Source: Methylobacterium sp.
Lineage (GTDB): Bacteria > Pseudomonadota > Alphaproteobacteria > Rhizobiales > Beijerinckiaceae
Length of the DNA stretch: 57,502 nt
Assembly (NCBI RefSeq): GCF_019750675.1
Contig: NZ_JAIEOF010000391.1
Location: forward strand, 1 to 57,502
Reading direction: 5' to 3'
A program made the position numbers and the translations under genes. Below are positions 8,590 to 16,402 of this stretch, in pieces (the stretch's first letter is position 1; each line of letters opens with the position of its first letter). The notes below the pieces were generated by a model. That model saw nothing but the letters and a program-made list of their open reading frames with translations. It ran no database searches and was not told the DNA's origin.

Positions 8590-9291
8590 ATGCAGATCGA
8601 GACCCTCGCCACCCTCAACGCGGAACGCGCCGCGCGCCGGGCCGCGATCCTGGTGACCGACCTCGAGGGCGGCGCCCAGCGCGTGGTGCGCGAGGCCGAG
8701 ATCGCCGCCGACCCCCTCGCCGACCTCCTGGCGCGGCACCTCGCCTCGGGCCGGAGCGGCCTCGTGGAAGCCGGGGGCCGCACGCTGTTCCTGACCGTGC
8801 AGGCCCCGCCCGTGCGCCTCGTCGTGATCGGCGCCGTGCATATCAGTCAGGCCCTGTGTCCGATGGCGCGCGCCCTCGACCTCGCGGTCACCGTCATCGA
8901 TCCGCGCACGGCCTTCGCGACGCCCGAGCGCTTTCCGGGGATCGACCTCGTGGCGCACTGGCCCGACGATGCCTTCGCGGGGCCGGTCGCGCCCCTCGAC
9001 CGCTACTGCGCCGTGGCGGCCCTGACCCACGACCCCAAGATCGACGATCCCGCCCTCGCCGCCGCGCTCAGGGCAGAGTGCTTCTACGTCGGCGCCCTCG
9101 GCTCGCGCAAAACCCACGCGGCCCGCGTCGCCCGGCTGGCCGGGGCCGGGTTCGGTGAGGCCGCGATCGGCCGGATCGCGGCGCCGATCGGCCTCGACAT
9201 CGGCGCCGTCAGCCCGGCCGAGATCGCGGTCTCGATCCTGGCCCAAATCGTCGCCGCGCAGCGCGCCCCGCGCACCGGGGCACCTACGTGA
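8590..9291 (+). CDS. XdhC family protein, Rossmann domain (PF13478)
   Basis: The second half of the XdhC pair, 233 residues. It opens with a variable region and then carries the XdhC_C Rossmann domain: VRLVVIGAVHISQAL, TVIDPRTAFATPERFPG, CAVAALTHDPKIDDPAL, CFYVGALGSRKTHAARVARL, and IAAPIGLDIGAVSPAEIAVSI. It is expected to work with the preceding small protein in molybdenum cofactor sulfuration or insertion in the cytoplasm. Its TGA overlaps the GTG of the next gene in GTGA (9288-9291), so the two are translationally coupled. Confidence 0.9.
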   Translation: MQIETLATLNAERAARRAAILVTDLEGGAQRVVREAEIAADPLADLLARHLASGRSGLVEAGGRTLFLTVQAPPVRLVVIGAVHISQALCPMARALDLAVTVIDPRTAFATPERFPGIDLVAHWPDDAFAGPVAPLDRYCAVAALTHDPKIDDPALAAALRAECFYVGALGSRKTHAARVARLAGAGFGEAAIGRIAAPIGLDIGAVSPAEIAVSILAQIVAAQRAPRTGAPT

Positions 9292-10328
9292 AGTTCGGGA
9301 CGGTGCCGACCCGCGAGGCCGGCGGCCTCATCGCCGCCCATACGGTGCGGGCGCACGACGTGACCCTGCGCAAGGGCCTGGTCATCCCCGCCGAGGATGC
9401 GGCGCGTCTGGCGGCGGGGGGCCTGTCCGAACTCGTCGCCGTCACCCTCGAGCCCGGGGACGTGGGGGAAGATGCGGCGGCCGAGCGCCTCGCCGCGCAC
9501 CTGGCCGGCCCGCACCTCACCCGCGAGCCGCCGTTCACCGGGCGCTGCAACCTCCACGCCGCCACGGCCGGGCTGCTGCGGATCGACCGCGCGGCCGTCG
9601 ACGCGGTGAATGGCATCGACGAGGCGATCACGGTGGCGACGCTGCCCGCCCACAAGCCGGTGGTGGCCGGCGAGATGGTGGCGACGATCAAGATCATTCC
9701 GTACGCGGTCTCGGGCGAGGCCCTGGGCCGCGCCTGCCGCGCCGCTCCCGTGGGTGCGCTCGGCGTCGCGCCCTACCGGCTGCGCCGCGTCGGGGTCGTC
9801 TCCACGCTCCTGCCCGGCCTCAAACCGGCGACCATCGACAAGACCCTGGCCAACCTGCGCCGCCGCCTCGCCCCGACAGGGGCCGAACTCGTCACCGATG
9901 CGCGCGTGCCGCACCGCGCCGAAAGCCTGGCCGGGGCGATCGGCGCGGCGATCCGGAAGGATCGCGCCGAGCTCGTCGTCGTCTTCGGCGCCTCCGCCAT
10001 CGCCGATCGCCGCGACGTGATCCCCACCGCCATCGAGGCGGCCGGCGGGCGGGTGGAGCATCTCGGCATGCCGGTGGACCCCGGCAACCTCCTCCTCGTG
10101 GGCGGGGTCGGCGACGTGCCGGTGATCGGCGCGCCCGGCTGCGCCCGCTCGCCCAAGGAGAACGGGTTCGACTGGGTGCTGCACCGGCTGCTCGCCGGCC
10201 TCGCGGTCACCCGGGCGGATATCGTCGCCCTCGGCGTCGGCGGCCTCCTGATGGAGATCGTCTCGCGGCCCCAGCCGCGCTCCGGTGGCGACCCGGCCCA
10301 GGATACCGAGGGCGAGGACGATGCCTGA
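9288..10328 (+). CDS. Molybdopterin-binding protein (MoeA/MogA-like fold)
   Basis: A 346-residue protein with a MoCF_biosynth-type molybdopterin-binding domain in its C-terminal half. VVSTLLPGLKPATIDKTLANLRRRL leads into ELVVVFGASAIADRRDVIPTAI, and VDPGNLLLVGGVGDVPVIGAPGCARSP forms the binding end. The N-terminal half (VPTREAGGLIAAHTVRAHDV, LRKGLVIPAEDAARL) resembles a MoeA-like beta domain. GTG at 9288 overlaps the upstream stop. Genes like this accompany XdhC and MobA-like genes in molybdenum-hydroxylase maturation clusters. Exact step unknown. Confidence 0.82.
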   Translation: MKFGTVPTREAGGLIAAHTVRAHDVTLRKGLVIPAEDAARLAAGGLSELVAVTLEPGDVGEDAAAERLAAHLAGPHLTREPPFTGRCNLHAATAGLLRIDRAAVDAVNGIDEAITVATLPAHKPVVAGEMVATIKIIPYAVSGEALGRACRAAPVGALGVAPYRLRRVGVVSTLLPGLKPATIDKTLANLRRRLAPTGAELVTDARVPHRAESLAGAIGAAIRKDRAELVVVFGASAIADRRDVIPTAIEAAGGRVEHLGMPVDPGNLLLVGGVGDVPVIGAPGCARSPKENGFDWVLHRLLAGLAVTRADIVALGVGGLLMEIVSRPQPRSGGDPAQDTEGEDDA

Positions 10329-10908
10329 CATCGGCCTCATCCTCCTCGCCGCCGGGCGCGGCACCCGCTTCGGGGCGGACCCCAAGCTCCTGCAGCCCCT
10401 CGCGGGCCGACCCCTCGTGCGCCATGCCGCCGAAGCCGCCATCGGCGCGGGCCTCGGCCCGGTCGTGGCGGTGCTGGGGGCCCATGCCGACCGGGTCGGG
10501 ATGGCCCTCGACGGGCTCGACCTCGTGCGCGTGCCGAACCCGGCCCACGCGGAGGGGCTCTCGACCTCGCTCCGGGCCGGCCTCGCGGCCCTTCCGGCCG
10601 ATCTCGCGGGGGTGCTCGTGCTTCTCGGCGACATGCCGCGCGTGACCCCGCGCCACCTGACCGCCCTCGCGGAGGCGTTCCGCCGCGCGGACCCGGTCCC
10701 GGCCGCCGTGGTGCCGGTCCATGCCGGACAGCGCGGCAACCCGGTCCTGCTCAACCGCCAGCGCCTTGGGTCCGCCCTCACGCGCCTCACCGGCGACCAG
10801 GGCGCGGGACGCCTGCTCGCGGGCCGCGACGACGTGCTCGAACTCGCGATGGATGCGGGCGTGAGCCTCGACGTCGATACCCCGGCGGCCCTGGCCGCCC
10901 TCGGGTGA
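10321..10908 (+). CDS. MobA/MocA-like nucleotidyltransferase
   Basis: A 195-residue NTP transferase of the MobA-like family that attaches CMP or GMP to molybdopterin, probably as CMP for a molybdenum hydroxylase. It begins DIGLILLAAGRGTRFGADPKLL, the nucleotide-binding signature, and has VLVLLGDMPRVTPRHL and an AGQRGNPVLLNR segment. ATG at 10321 lies inside the end of the preceding gene (8-nt overlap). MocA rather than MobA is inferred from the XdhC context. Last gene of the operon. Confidence 0.85.
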   Translation: MPDIGLILLAAGRGTRFGADPKLLQPLAGRPLVRHAAEAAIGAGLGPVVAVLGAHADRVGMALDGLDLVRVPNPAHAEGLSTSLRAGLAALPADLAGVLVLLGDMPRVTPRHLTALAEAFRRADPVPAAVVPVHAGQRGNPVLLNRQRLGSALTRLTGDQGAGRLLAGRDDVLELAMDAGVSLDVDTPAALAALG

Positions 10909-10912
10909 GCGT

Positions 10913-11098
10913 TCAGCCGCGCGCGCCGTCGTCCGGTGCGCCCCGCCTGGCGCCGGATTTGGCCTCGGACCGGCACCGGTCCGAGCAGTAGCGGACCTCG
11001 TCCCAGACCCGCTCCCACTTCTTGCGCCACGCGAAGGGCTTGCCGCACTGGGCGCAGATCTTGGTGGGCAGGTCGCCCTTCTTGCGCATCCGCGCCAT
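10913..11098 (-). CDS. DUF2256 zinc-ribbon-like small protein
   Basis: A 61-residue protein matching DUF2256 (PF10013). C15-x2-C18 is followed by GKPFAWRKKWERVWDEVRYC, with C38-x3-C42, a four-cysteine pattern suited to one zinc ion; the tail is basic. ATG at 11098 starts the conserved MARMRKKGDLP. It follows the formyltransferase gene on the same strand after 41 nt. DUF2256 genes are known to lie near photolyase/cryptochrome genes, and an FeS photolyase lies just across the divergent promoter region here. No function is established. Confidence 0.85.
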   Translation of the reverse strand: MARMRKKGDLPTKICAQCGKPFAWRKKWERVWDEVRYCSDRCRSEAKSGARRGAPDDGARG

Positions 11099-11139
11099 GG
11101 TTTGTCGCCCGATCGGATTCGGAATCGAAGAGGGGGCGC

Positions 11140-12006
11140 CTACCGCCCCAGATGGCCGGCCTCGGTGGCGGGCACCGGGCTCCAGCGGTTGAGCTGGATG
11201 TAGCCGTCGCGGGCCGCCACGACGATGTGGCGCCGGTAGCGGTGCACGACGCTGCCGGGGGTGTGCCGGTGCACCTCGCGCCAACCCTCGGCGTCCGCCA
11301 CGTAGACCCGCGTCTCGCCCACCCGGGCCAGGGTCTCGATGGTGCCGAAGGCCCGCACCCGGCGCAGGATGGCCTCGACCTCGGCCCGGAAATCCAGGGT
11401 GCGGTCCGCATCCGTCACCCGTGGCCAGTAGGACCCCGCGCCCTGCGGCACGGGGGCCTTCCACAGGGCCGGTAGGTCGCGGGCGATGGGGCCGGCGGCG
11501 ATGCGGCGCGCCGCCATCTGGCACTTCGCCAGCAGGGATTCGTGGGTTTCCCGCTCATTCATCGGGAAGCGCTCCTGGGCGAGGATGTCGCCGGTGTCGA
11601 AGCCGTCCTCGGCCAGGACATGGGCGGTGACGCCCCATTCGGGCTGCCCGTCGCTGATCGCCTTGAACAGGGGGTAGGGCCCGCGGCCCATGGGAAGCGG
11701 CGAGGGATGGAAGTTCAACCCGTAGGCCGCAGCATCGCGCCAGCCGCGCACGAGCCAGGGATAGCCGGCCACGACCAGCGCCCAGTCCCGCCCGTGCGCC
11801 TCCGCCAGGGCGGCGAGATCCTCCGGCTTCATCCGCGAGATCTGCATCGGCACGCGATGGCGGCGCGCGCTCGCCACCACGGCCTCGTTGTGGTCGTAGA
11901 TCCCGTCGCAGGGCCGGGTGAACAGCTTGATCGGCGTCCAGCCCGCCCCGACCAGGGCCTCGAACACGCCGCCGAGGAAATCGATGCCGGCAAAGGCGAA
12001 CTTCAT
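11140..12006 (-). CDS. Formyltransferase family protein (Fmt/ArnA-like)
   Basis: A 288-residue protein with the formyl-transferase N fold, which uses 10-formyltetrahydrofolate to formylate an amino group. The N-terminus is MKFAFAGIDFLGGVFEALV. The catalytic loop is GLNFHPSPLPMGRGPYPLFK, and WGVTAHVLAEDGFDTGDIL carries the conserved H and D. It is too divergent to be the initiator-tRNA formyltransferase, and its C-terminal domain (WRE-VHRHTPGSVV) differs. It could act on a nucleotide sugar or a polyketide/peptide amine. Substrate unknown. Confidence 0.75.
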   Translation of the reverse strand: MKFAFAGIDFLGGVFEALVGAGWTPIKLFTRPCDGIYDHNEAVVASARRHRVPMQISRMKPEDLAALAEAHGRDWALVVAGYPWLVRGWRDAAAYGLNFHPSPLPMGRGPYPLFKAISDGQPEWGVTAHVLAEDGFDTGDILAQERFPMNERETHESLLAKCQMAARRIAAGPIARDLPALWKAPVPQGAGSYWPRVTDADRTLDFRAEVEAILRRVRAFGTIETLARVGETRVYVADAEGWREVHRHTPGSVVHRYRRHIVVAARDGYIQLNRWSPVPATEAGHLGR

Positions 12007-12214
12007 GCGGCTCCCAACATTCCTGCGACGTCACGGATCGGCCGATCCCGCCCGCCGGCGGCTCCCCGCCAGCGGCTTACGCCATACCTAAGGGATCGGC
12101 AGCGGATTGGGAGCCGAAATGGCGCGGGACATCGCCGGGATCGAAACGGACGGGCACCGGCTGGCCCCGAGCACCCGGGCTTTCGCCCGCGCCCGGCGGG
12201 AGGCTTAGAGTCCC

Positions 12215-13846
12215 ATTCGCACGCTCCGCTTCCTCCTCGGCGACCAGCTGACCCGCCGCATCGCCACCCTCACGGACCTCGACCCGGACCACGACGTGGT
12301 GCTGCTGGTCGAGGTCCGGGCGGAGGCGACCTATGTGCGCCACCACAAGCAGAAGATCGCCTTCCTGTTCTCGGCCATGCGGCATTTCGCGGCCGAGCTG
12401 GAGGCCGAGGGCGTGCGGGTGGATTACGTCCGCCTCGACGATTCCGCCAACACCGGCAGCTTCACCGGGGAGCTCATGCGCGCCATCGCCCGCCACGAGC
12501 CCGACCGGGTCGTGGTCACGGAGCCGGGCGAGTGGCGGGTCTGGGAGATGATGCAGGCCTGGCGCGACGATGCCGCGGTGCCGGTGCAGATCCGCGACGA
12601 CAATCGCTTTCTCTGTCCCCGCGCCGATTTCGCCGCCTGGGCCGGGGACCGTCGGAGCCTGCGCATGGAGACGTTCTATCGCGGCATGCGCCGGCGCACC
12701 GGGCTGCTCATGGACGGGGGAGAGCCGACCGGCGGCCGTTGGAACTTCGACGCCGAGAACCGCAAGGGCCTGCCGAAGGGGCACGCGCTGCCCGAGCGGG
12801 TCGGCTTCCCGCCGGACGCCGTCACCCGGGAGGTCATCGTCCTCGTGGAGGCCGCGTTCGCCGACCATTTCGGCGCGACCGAGGCCTTCGCCTGGCCGGT
12901 GACCCGCGCCGACGCGCTCGCGGCCTTCCGGGACTTCCTCGCGGTCGGGCTGCCGCACTTCGGCGACTACCAGGACGCCATGCGGACGGGGGCCCCGTTC
13001 CTGTACCACGCGCTCATTTCTCCGGCGCTGAATGCCGGGCTCCTCACCCCCGAGGAGGTCTGCCGGGCGGCGGAGCGGGCCTACCGCGAGGGGGCCGCCC
13101 CCCTCCACTGCGTCGAGGGGTTCATCCGGCAGATCCTGGGCTGGCGCGAATACGTGCGCGGCCTCTACTGGGCGCGGATGCCGGACTATGCGGGGTCGAA
13201 TGCCCTCGAGGCCACCCGCGACCTGCCTTGGTTCTATTGGTCGGGCGAGACCGAGATGAACTGCCTGGCGCAGAGCATCGCCGACACGCGCGCGCATGCC
13301 TATGCCCACCACATCCAGCGCCTGATGGTGACGGGCAACTTCGCGCTGCTCGCCGGGATCGCGCCGGCCCAGGTGGAGGAATGGTACCTCGTCGTCTACG
13401 CAGACGCCTACGAATGGGTGGAGCTGCCCAACGTCCACGGCATGGTGCTCTGGGCCGATGGCGGCGTGATGGGCTCGAAGCCCTACGCGGCCTCCGGCGC
13501 CTACATCAACCGCATGTCGGATTACTGCCGGGGTTGCGCCTACGACGTGTCGAAGCGGACCGGTCCCACGGCCTGCCCGTTCAACGCGCTCTACTGGAAC
13601 TTCCTGATCACGCATGCGGACCGGCTGTCCGGCAATCCCCGCCTCGCGATGCCCTATCGGAACCTCGCGCGCCTCGACCCGAGCCTGCGGGCCGAGATCC
13701 AGGCGCAGGCGGCCCGCTTCCTCGACGGGCTCGCGGCGCCGAGCTCGCCGGTGCAGGGCGCCCTCGATCTCACGCCGCCGCCGCCGCGCCGTCGCGCGCC
13801 CGCCCGGCGCAAGGCCCCCAGGGCTACCAAGGCGTCCAGGCCGTGA
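12215..13846 (+). CDS. phrB: FeS-type bacterial cryptochrome/(6-4) photolyase, probable ATT start
   Basis: Repairs (6-4) photoproducts or senses light, using FAD, a [4Fe-4S] cluster and probably a lumazine antenna. Counted from the ATT at 12215 the protein has 543 residues. The cluster ligands fall at C350 (EMNCLAQS), C438 and C441 (YCRGCAYD) and C454 (ACPFNALY), the same numbers I recall for Agrobacterium PhrB. The conserved N-terminus RTLRFLLGDQLTRRIA is encoded upstream of the first GTG (12296). No ATG, GTG or TTG exists between an in-frame TAG (12206) and that GTG, so ATT is the best start. The Ala/Pro/Lys-rich tail overlaps the convergent bcsS gene by 23 bp. Confidence 0.88.
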   Translation: MRTLRFLLGDQLTRRIATLTDLDPDHDVVLLVEVRAEATYVRHHKQKIAFLFSAMRHFAAELEAEGVRVDYVRLDDSANTGSFTGELMRAIARHEPDRVVVTEPGEWRVWEMMQAWRDDAAVPVQIRDDNRFLCPRADFAAWAGDRRSLRMETFYRGMRRRTGLLMDGGEPTGGRWNFDAENRKGLPKGHALPERVGFPPDAVTREVIVLVEAAFADHFGATEAFAWPVTRADALAAFRDFLAVGLPHFGDYQDAMRTGAPFLYHALISPALNAGLLTPEEVCRAAERAYREGAAPLHCVEGFIRQILGWREYVRGLYWARMPDYAGSNALEATRDLPWFYWSGETEMNCLAQSIADTRAHAYAHHIQRLMVTGNFALLAGIAPAQVEEWYLVVYADAYEWVELPNVHGMVLWADGGVMGSKPYAASGAYINRMSDYCRGCAYDVSKRTGPTACPFNALYWNFLITHADRLSGNPRLAMPYRNLARLDPSLRAEIQAQAARFLDGLAAPSSPVQGALDLTPPPPRRRAPARRKAPRATKASRP

Positions 13847-14603
13847 GGCCGACATAGACGCCGGTGTCCCGCCGCGCGCTCGCCATCTGCAGGCCGGCGG
13901 CGAGCCGCAGGCTGAACCGGCCGAGCGCGAAATCCGTCGCATGCAGTCCGACATTCCACTTCGCGTAGGCGGTCTCGTCGCGATAATGCGCGAGTTCGGG
14001 CCCGAGATAGGCGCCCCAGAATCGGTACCCCCAGGAGAGCCGGCCCCAGGCGCTCATGCGGGTGCTGCCGAGGATGAGCGTGGCCGTGAGCAGCGTATCG
14101 TCGCTCGGCCGGGCCCAGACCTCGCCGTGCAGGCGCAGGCCGAAGCGGGGGGGCAGCGCCTGGACGCAGCCGCAACCCGACAGCACGTCCATGGTGCCCT
14201 CGGGCCCCGCATAGGCCGCGACCGCCCCCCAATCCGGGAACCACTGGTATCCGAACACCACGGCGCCGACGAAGCTGTCCCGGGTCAGTGCGCCCTCCCG
14301 CCGGCGCCCGGCGCCGAGGTTCGCGAGGGCGACGAAGCCTTGCCCGTCGACCCGGTCGAGCGCCATCTTCGCGCCACCGCTGACGAAGACCGAGGGGCTC
14401 GCCTCCAGGCTGCCGAACAGGAGCAGCGAGGCGGGCGATGTCGTCTCCGCGCCCGCGACGCCCGCCGAGGCGAAGAGCCCGCCGAGGCATCCCACGAGGC
14501 GCACCCACCGGAGCGGGCCGCGAAGACATCCTCCAGGGGATCGCAAGGCCCAGCCGGTCTCACCGCAACAGAAGCCGCAATCTTGAACGGTCCAGGCGCG
14601 CAA
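13824..14603 (-). CDS. bcsS: Cellulose biosynthesis protein BcsS-like outer-membrane protein
   Basis: A 259-residue secreted protein with alternating beta-strand character, matching CBP_BcsS (PF17036). After a signal sequence ending ASAGVAGA come LFGSLEASPSVFVSGGAKMA, FGYQWFPDWGAVAAYAGPEG, RLHGEVWARPSDDTLLTATL, SWGYRFWGAYLGPELAHYRDE and KWNVGLHATDFALGRFSLRL, ending in a Trp. It is probably an outer-membrane component linked to cellulose export. No bcsA or bcsB is near. The start is uncertain: ATG at 14603 gives a long polar leader, while GTG at 14504 puts the start just before the signal peptide. Confidence 0.72.
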   Translation of the reverse strand: MRAWTVQDCGFCCGETGWALRSPGGCLRGPLRWVRLVGCLGGLFASAGVAGAETTSPASLLLFGSLEASPSVFVSGGAKMALDRVDGQGFVALANLGAGRRREGALTRDSFVGAVVFGYQWFPDWGAVAAYAGPEGTMDVLSGCGCVQALPPRFGLRLHGEVWARPSDDTLLTATLILGSTRMSAWGRLSWGYRFWGAYLGPELAHYRDETAYAKWNVGLHATDFALGRFSLRLAAGLQMASARRDTGVYVGLTAWTPW

Positions 14604-14613
14604 TCAACGCTGG

Positions 14614-14651
14614 GTTGAAAGACGGAATGTTTTTTCGATCGATCTTTCAAC
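14614..14651. repeat. Inverted repeat upstream of bcsS
   Basis: An 8-bp inverted repeat, GTTGAAAG (14614-14621) and CTTTCAAC (14644-14651), spans an AT-rich core with a T6 run. It lies just upstream of bcsS in the divergent region shared with exoD, so it may be an operator. The AT-richness also fits promoter DNA. No start or stop element is certain here. Confidence 0.35.
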
Positions 14652-14883
14652 ATCTCCGCCCGAACAGACGAGCGATCGGGACAGTCACCATACTTTAGAG
14701 AATTCGTTCTCGAGATTTTCAACTTGAGGTTTTGAGCCTGCGCGCCGTGTCATCGCGCACGCGGTGGATCGGGCCGGTCGTCGGAAGCCCCCGATTCGCC
14801 CTGGCGTCCGGGGCGTTCGCTTGGCGTTGCGACGCAACTCGGCTACAGCCCGCCTCAGGACAGTCGCCAACGGCCGAGCTTTC

Positions 14884-15486
14884 TTGTCACCTGCTGCCAG
14901 AACTTCCGAAGTTCTCACCGTGCTCGCCGAGCAGGAGGGGGAACGCCTGACTGTCGGGGACATCGTCGCCGTCCTGAAGGATCGCGCCTTCGCGCTCCTC
15001 ATCGTGATCCTCGGTTTGCCGAACTGCTTGCCGATGCCGCCGCCCATTCCCCTGGTGTGCGGCCTGCTGCTGCTTCTGGTGGCGGTTCAGATCACGGCCG
15101 GCATGGCGTCGCCCTGGCTGCCGCGCGCGCTCCTGCGGCGCTCCGTGGCCCGCAAGGACGTGGAGCGCGCGGCCGGGCGGGCCGTGCCGCTGCTGCGCCG
15201 CCTCGAGCATTGGTCGCGTCCCCGCATGAGCCTGTTCGAGACCGGTCTCGGCATGCGCGGCGTCGGGCTGCTCCTGCTCACCCTGTCGCTGGCCCTGATC
15301 GTGGCCGCGCCCATCGTCGGCCAGATTCCCCTGGGGCTGGCGATCTGCCTCCTCGGCCTCGGCCTGGTGGAGCGCGACGGGATCGTGGTCCTGGGCGGCG
15401 TCGCCATCGGCGCCCTCGGCGTCCTGCTGAACGCCGGCTTCGTCTACGCGATCGTCTCGGGCATCATGGGCCTGTTCAACCTCTGA
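14884..15486 (+). CDS. exoD: ExoD family exopolysaccharide-synthesis membrane protein
   Basis: ExoD proteins (PF06055) are inner-membrane proteins that affect exopolysaccharide production and alkali tolerance in rhizobia; the activity is unknown. The 200-residue protein opens RTSEVLTVLAEQEGERLTVG, then DIVAVLKDRAFALLIVILGLPNCLPMPPPI, an amphipathic stretch, and three further hydrophobic segments to the end. TTG at 14884 is chosen because the conserved domain begins about six residues later. An in-frame GTG at 14764 would add 40 residues that look non-coding. The divergent neighbour is bcsS, which also fits polysaccharide work. Confidence 0.8.
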   Translation: MSPAARTSEVLTVLAEQEGERLTVGDIVAVLKDRAFALLIVILGLPNCLPMPPPIPLVCGLLLLLVAVQITAGMASPWLPRALLRRSVARKDVERAAGRAVPLLRRLEHWSRPRMSLFETGLGMRGVGLLLLTLSLALIVAAPIVGQIPLGLAICLLGLGLVERDGIVVLGGVAIGALGVLLNAGFVYAIVSGIMGLFNL

Positions 15487-15535
15487 GGATCCCGCTCGCG
15501 AGGTCCCCGGCACGCCGCGCCGGCGGCCGCCGGGC

Positions 15536-16402
15536 TCAGGCTTCGAGGTGGCGCCCGCGGAACAGGCGATAGACCAGACCGCCGCGACGCCCGACCAGCA
15601 TCGAGGTAATGTAGAGGCCGCCGGCCGCCAGCACGATGGCGGGCCCGGTCGGCACGTCGGCCCGGTACGAGACGCTGAGGCCGATCACGCTCGAGAGCAT
15701 GGCGATCAGGACGGAGACCGGGATCATCCCCGACAGGTCGGCGGCCCAGAACCGGGCCGCGATGGCCGGAAGCAGCATCAGCCCCACCGCCAGCAGGGTG
15801 CCGAGTGCCTGGAAGCCGCCCACGAGGTTCATCACCACGAGGCCCAGGAAGGCGTAGTGCACCGGACCGCCGGCCCGGCTGACCGTCCGCAGGAACAGCG
15901 GGTCGACGCATTCCATGACCAGCGGCCGGTAGATCGCCGCCAGGCCGAACAGCGTCACGGTGGCGATGCCGCCGAGGAGCCACAGGGCCGGGTCGTCGAG
16001 CGCCAGAACGCTGCCGAACAGGATGTGCAGCAGGTCGATCTGAGATCCGCGCAGGGAGACCAGCAGGACACCGCCCGCCAGCGAGATGAGGTAGAAGGCG
16101 GCGAGACTCGCATCCTCCTTGATGGCGGTGGAGCGGGTGACGAGCCCGGCCATCAGCGCCACGCACAGGCCCGCCGCGAGGCCGCCCAGCGTCATCGCGG
16201 GCAGCGACAGCCCCGCGACCAGGAAGCCGACCGCCGCCCCCGGCAGGATGGCGTGGCTCATGGCATCGCTCATCAGGCTCATGCGCCGCAGCATCAGGAA
16301 CACGCCGACGGGCGGCGCCGAGAGCGAGAGGGCGAGGCAGCCGACCAGGGCCCGGCGCATGAAGCCGAACTCGATGAAGGGGCCGAACAGGAGGTCGATC
16401 AA
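15536..16402 (-). CDS. znuB: Zinc ABC transporter permease
   Basis: The membrane subunit of a metal ABC transporter (ABC-3 family), 288 residues with about eight hydrophobic segments. Family signatures are FMRRALVGCLALSLSAPPVGVFLMLRR, SLMSDAMSHAILPGAAVGFL and VGFQALGTLLAVGLMLLPA-like stretches. Its ATG overlaps the ATPase stop in ATGA (16399-16402). The His-tailed ATPase, the divergent Zur gene and the shared operator-like dyad point to zinc. No periplasmic ZnuA is in the window. Confidence 0.9.
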   Translation of the reverse strand: MIDLLFGPFIEFGFMRRALVGCLALSLSAPPVGVFLMLRRMSLMSDAMSHAILPGAAVGFLVAGLSLPAMTLGGLAAGLCVALMAGLVTRSTAIKEDASLAAFYLISLAGGVLLVSLRGSQIDLLHILFGSVLALDDPALWLLGGIATVTLFGLAAIYRPLVMECVDPLFLRTVSRAGGPVHYAFLGLVVMNLVGGFQALGTLLAVGLMLLPAIAARFWAADLSGMIPVSVLIAMLSSVIGLSVSYRADVPTGPAIVLAAGGLYITSMLVGRRGGLVYRLFRGRHLEA

